Source: Acridotheres tristis
Lineage: Eukaryota; Chordata; Aves; Passeriformes; Sturnidae
Reading direction: 5' to 3'
DNA length: 64,000 nucleotides
Assembly (NCBI GenBank): GCA_037013685.1
Contig: CM072894.1
Coordinates: 11,113,449 to 11,177,448 of the forward strand
Of the stretch, positions 53,703-64,000 are shown piece by piece (position 1 is the stretch's first letter; each line of letters opens with the position of its first letter). A model generated the notes under the pieces. It was not told where the DNA came from. It did not search any database and saw only the letters and a program-made list of their open reading frames with translations. Both the position numbers and the translations under genes were made by a program.

Positions 53703-56700
53703 CCTTTATGGATCTATACATGTGTTTCTGTTTGTATGAGTTTTGTAAAATGTACTGTTAATGTTACGTCACCTCTTAGTCAACCAATTTTTATGTTGCC
53801 TGAAACTTCCATTTAAAAGCCATGGTTCCAAAGACAGCTATAGGCTCTCCTTTATAAATTCCTACATTTTCTAAGGATAGCTATTAAATTTCTATTAGAG
53901 TGTTTCCTCCACTAACGGGAATGGTTAATCCATATTTTTTTCAATAACAACAATCACCAGCTGTAAGCATGGTTTCTTCATTTATCAGCTCTGGCTGCCT
54001 GGCAAAATTTGGATTACTTATTTTTGTGACAGTATTTCCCCTCTAATCCCTGACACAAGAAGTACACAAGATTAAAATTTACAACCTTCATATGAATTTA
54101 TATGTACATTTTATATTTTTCACTTCTTGTGCATTTCTCTTTCCGTTCTTTTAAAATGCAAGTATTATTTTGTCGTAACACTAAAAGCCGTTTTCCAGAA
54201 TAAAAGACTACATAACCAGTTTGTTGCTGAGTGTGTTGCATCTAGACAACCTTTCTCATGCCTGGACAGCACATCTAAATTACTGCTGTTTCCTGGTGGC
54301 TCAAAGAATACTTGGAAAATAAAGAGAAGACCAAAGTCCACGATAATAGGTATTTAGCAAATTATGGCTAATGAGAGTGCAAAAGAAAGTCATGTGAAGG
54401 AAATCAAGCCTTCCAGGTGTGTTAGCTCCTTCTTGCCATGCAATGGCTGGGTGGTTTGCACCAAGACACAGAAATTGTTCCTGCCTTCCCAAGATGTTTT
54501 TGCTTTAAAGAAATCCTTTTGCAGGATTTTTCCTTTCCAGGAAAGAATGTTATTCTTGGACATCAAAACAGTAAAGCAAAGGAAAGATTTCATGTGATGC
54601 ATCCAAATGAAAAATGGGTCAGCATAAAAATACCATAGGACAATGTCTGCTCCCTCAGCCTTGTCATTTTCTGTGTGTGGGTAGGATGTTACTCCTAGAA
54701 AGCTGCACAGTGAGTCCTGCTCATGCAGGACTGAAAGAAGGGGACTTTCTGTCTGTCCACATCCAGGGTAAATCCACTGTGTGTTCCCTGCTCTTCAGTA
54801 GGCAGGATTAATCCGTTTGCTCTGGTTATTCTGACATATGGACAAGACTGTTTTCAATCAGCTACAGCTCATTGCATCCCTTAGACACGTAATCCAGCAG
54901 GGACACACAGGTCCCCATGCTGATGTAAATGCCAAAGCAAAGACAGCCAATGGACAGCTCCTGCAGAAAGCACAGCTCAGCCACAGTGCTCAGAAAGCTC
55001 ACCTGAGAGCCTAAGGCTGAAGTCTGAAGCCTAGAACAGCTGCAGGCAGGGAGGGAAGTCAAGGCCTGTTCCTGTGTGAAACCCATCCCTTCATTATCTA
55101 GCTTACTACACTGAGAGTTGCTTAACTGAAAGAAATGTGTACAAGCAGAAAGTTTGGATTTATTAATTCTCCATCTTAATGTATGAAAAATGTTGGCTGT
55201 TTTTGGAGGGCACGTACCAAAGGAACTGAAATCAGTGGAGCTACTCCAGGGGTGCATTTGGACTTTCAAAGAAAAAACTGCAGAAATCACAAGACTGTTT
55301 GAGGCAGAGACCTCATGTGAGTCATATGAGCTGTTATTACAGACACGGAGGGATGGGGAGGGGCAAGGAGAAAAAAAAAGAGATACAGTTTAATTTAAAT
55401 GGGACAACACGGGAGACATGCTGTGTCTAAGTGCTGTCAGACCACGATGCAGCAGCTGCTGTTCAAAGAGAAGGGGCTCCCAACAAATCCAAGGCCTTCA
55501 GCACGTGGAAGCAGTGACTACAGCAGAGGTATTTAATATCACATTGTGATGCTTCTGCATTGAGATAGAGTAAGCCTGGGTGCTTCCACTTGTGTGAGTG
55601 CAAAGCTGTCACATTTGCTTCTAACCAGACAGCATCAAACTTTGCAGCTTCAGGCTTGTAAAGCTGCTGAAAGAGGAATCTGTACCTTAGATGACAATAA
55701 ATGCCTTTGATGTGATGAGCAGGGAGAGAAGATTGCACTTCAAGTTCTATGCTGATGAGAGATTGTGAAACAGGGAGGCAGCCAATAACCAATATGGGTC
55801 TGGAGAAGGCAGCATGCCACAGATTGCAAATCCTGTTTTGTCAAATTATAATCTATTCAATATAGCTGCTCAGGAGGAGCTTGAAGCCTGCTTGCCATTC
55901 ATTGCTACTTCTTTTACAGTTGTGTAGTGTACAGCACTGTTCTGCTGTATGGGCCAAATTAACAGGCTATGTAAATTACACAGTGGTGAGGAAGGAGATG
56001 AGGGGTGAGGGATTAAGGAGGAGAAGAATGCATAAATGTAAACTTCCTAAAATTTCACTTCAGCATTTGGTTTTTGGTCCTTGCCTTAACAGGTTATTTA
56101 GAGATGAATAATTCAAGGGTAAGGGGGAATAACATGCATTTAGAAGGATGCTGGCAGAAGTACCCTCTGCTTAAGTTAAGGCAGCTTTATCTTTGTGTGT
56201 TCTGAGTGAGCACTACCATTTATCAACACAGGAATACACAGACAGTTCCTCCCCTTACAGGCAGTACTGGAGATCTATGAGTAGTAGAGAGAGAAATGAA
56301 AATTATGTGCATTGCTCAAAGCCACAGCAGTCGAGGAGAAAGAAAAGAAACTAAGAAACTCATCAGTAGAATGGTAGTTTGCCAGTGTCAGTTTGTCCCC
56401 TTTTCCTATGCCAGCTGTTAGATGTAACCAGAGCATCTCTTTCTCTACTCGCTGCAGCCCCTGCAGCTCCACACCCTCCAGAGCTGGAGGTACAGGACAC
56501 AGTGACCTTGGAGTTACACTGATTCTTTCCAGGAGCAGGATGTTGTGGAGAGGTTCAAATGGGTGAAGTGCAGCATCCGTAGAGCCAGACAGGAGATATT
56601 TTATCCTATGGTTATTCCAGCCATAAATCAGTACTTAATTACTGAATGACCTGCTAGTATCTTCTTGTTCTACCCAGCAATCTATAACACATATCAATTC

Positions 56701-56720
56701 CTTCATGAAGCAGAGACAAG
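53703..56720. other. ALS2-CDK15 spacer, or the 5' region of CDK15
   Basis: About 3 kb in which the first exons and promoter of CDK15 could lie. I did not find a frame resembling the human CDK15 N-terminus (the serine-rich segment before PFGAA). Several open frames of 60-142 codons on either strand have no recognisable features. Confidence 0.55.

Positions 56721-64000
<7,280 letters not shown>

Noticed and set aside
53473..53816. Frames rich in CIYT repeats
   Set aside because: Direct translation of the AT/AC microsatellite.
54364..54416. ATG followed by 17 codons and an AG/GTGTGT donor, as a possible first CDK15 exon
   Set aside because: The encoded peptide does not resemble the human CDK15 N-terminus, the start context is ordinary, and no matching acceptor could be chosen with confidence.
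54862..55290. 142-codon minus-strand frame
   Set aside because: No recognisable domain, no flanking promoter, and no match to any gene expected at this locus.

Overview
The window is a vertebrate nuclear region, most likely from a bird. The evidence is CR1 retrotransposon copies of avian type, compact introns, and the conserved gene block MPP4 - ALS2 - CDK15, which lies in the same order and orientation on human 2q33. The species cannot be named from sequence alone. No prokaryotic features, tRNA, rRNA or CRISPR arrays were seen.

Layout. (1) About 1.0-10.3 kb, minus strand: the first ten coding exons of MPP4, a membrane-associated guanylate-kinase scaffold. They encode two L27 domains, a PDZ domain, an SH3 domain and the start of the hinge. 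The guanylate-kinase half lies off the left edge. Intron 5 carries a degenerate CR1 element of about 1.4 kb and a second CR1 tail. (2) About 10.3-16.4 kb: intergenic sequence with an (AC)n tract, a GC-richer island containing an imperfect duplication of about 240 bp, and two weak exon-like segments. (3) 17.1-53.1 kb, minus strand: the complete ALS2 (alsin) gene. I resolved all 33 coding exons. They sum to 4950 nt, or 1649 codons plus stop, and splice in frame throughout; human alsin has 1657 residues. Exon 1 is non-coding and lies in a CpG island at about 52.9-53.4 kb. (4) 53.5-56.7 kb: an AT/AC microsatellite and unremarkable spacer. (5) 56.7 kb to the right edge, plus strand: five exons of CDK15 (PFTAIRE kinase 2), from the glycine-rich loop to the DFG motif. 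The N-terminal exons were not identified and the C-lobe lies off the right edge. A probable solo LTR sits in one CDK15 intron.

ALS2 and CDK15 are divergent (head to head), with ALS2's CpG island about 3.5 kb from the first CDK15 exon seen. MPP4 follows ALS2 tail to head on the same strand. The three products do not form a pathway. Alsin is an endosomal Rab5/Rac1 regulator, MPP4 is a photoreceptor-synapse scaffold, and CDK15 is a poorly characterised CDK-family kinase.

The most notable observations are two GC-AG introns (one in MPP4, one in ALS2), a CDK15 ATP-binding loop in which the first glycine and the Tyr15-equivalent are both cysteine, and a probable solo LTR. I found no evidence of a new multi-gene system. 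Exon coordinates were worked out by eye from splice consensus, reading-frame continuity and remembered human orthologues; no alignment was run.
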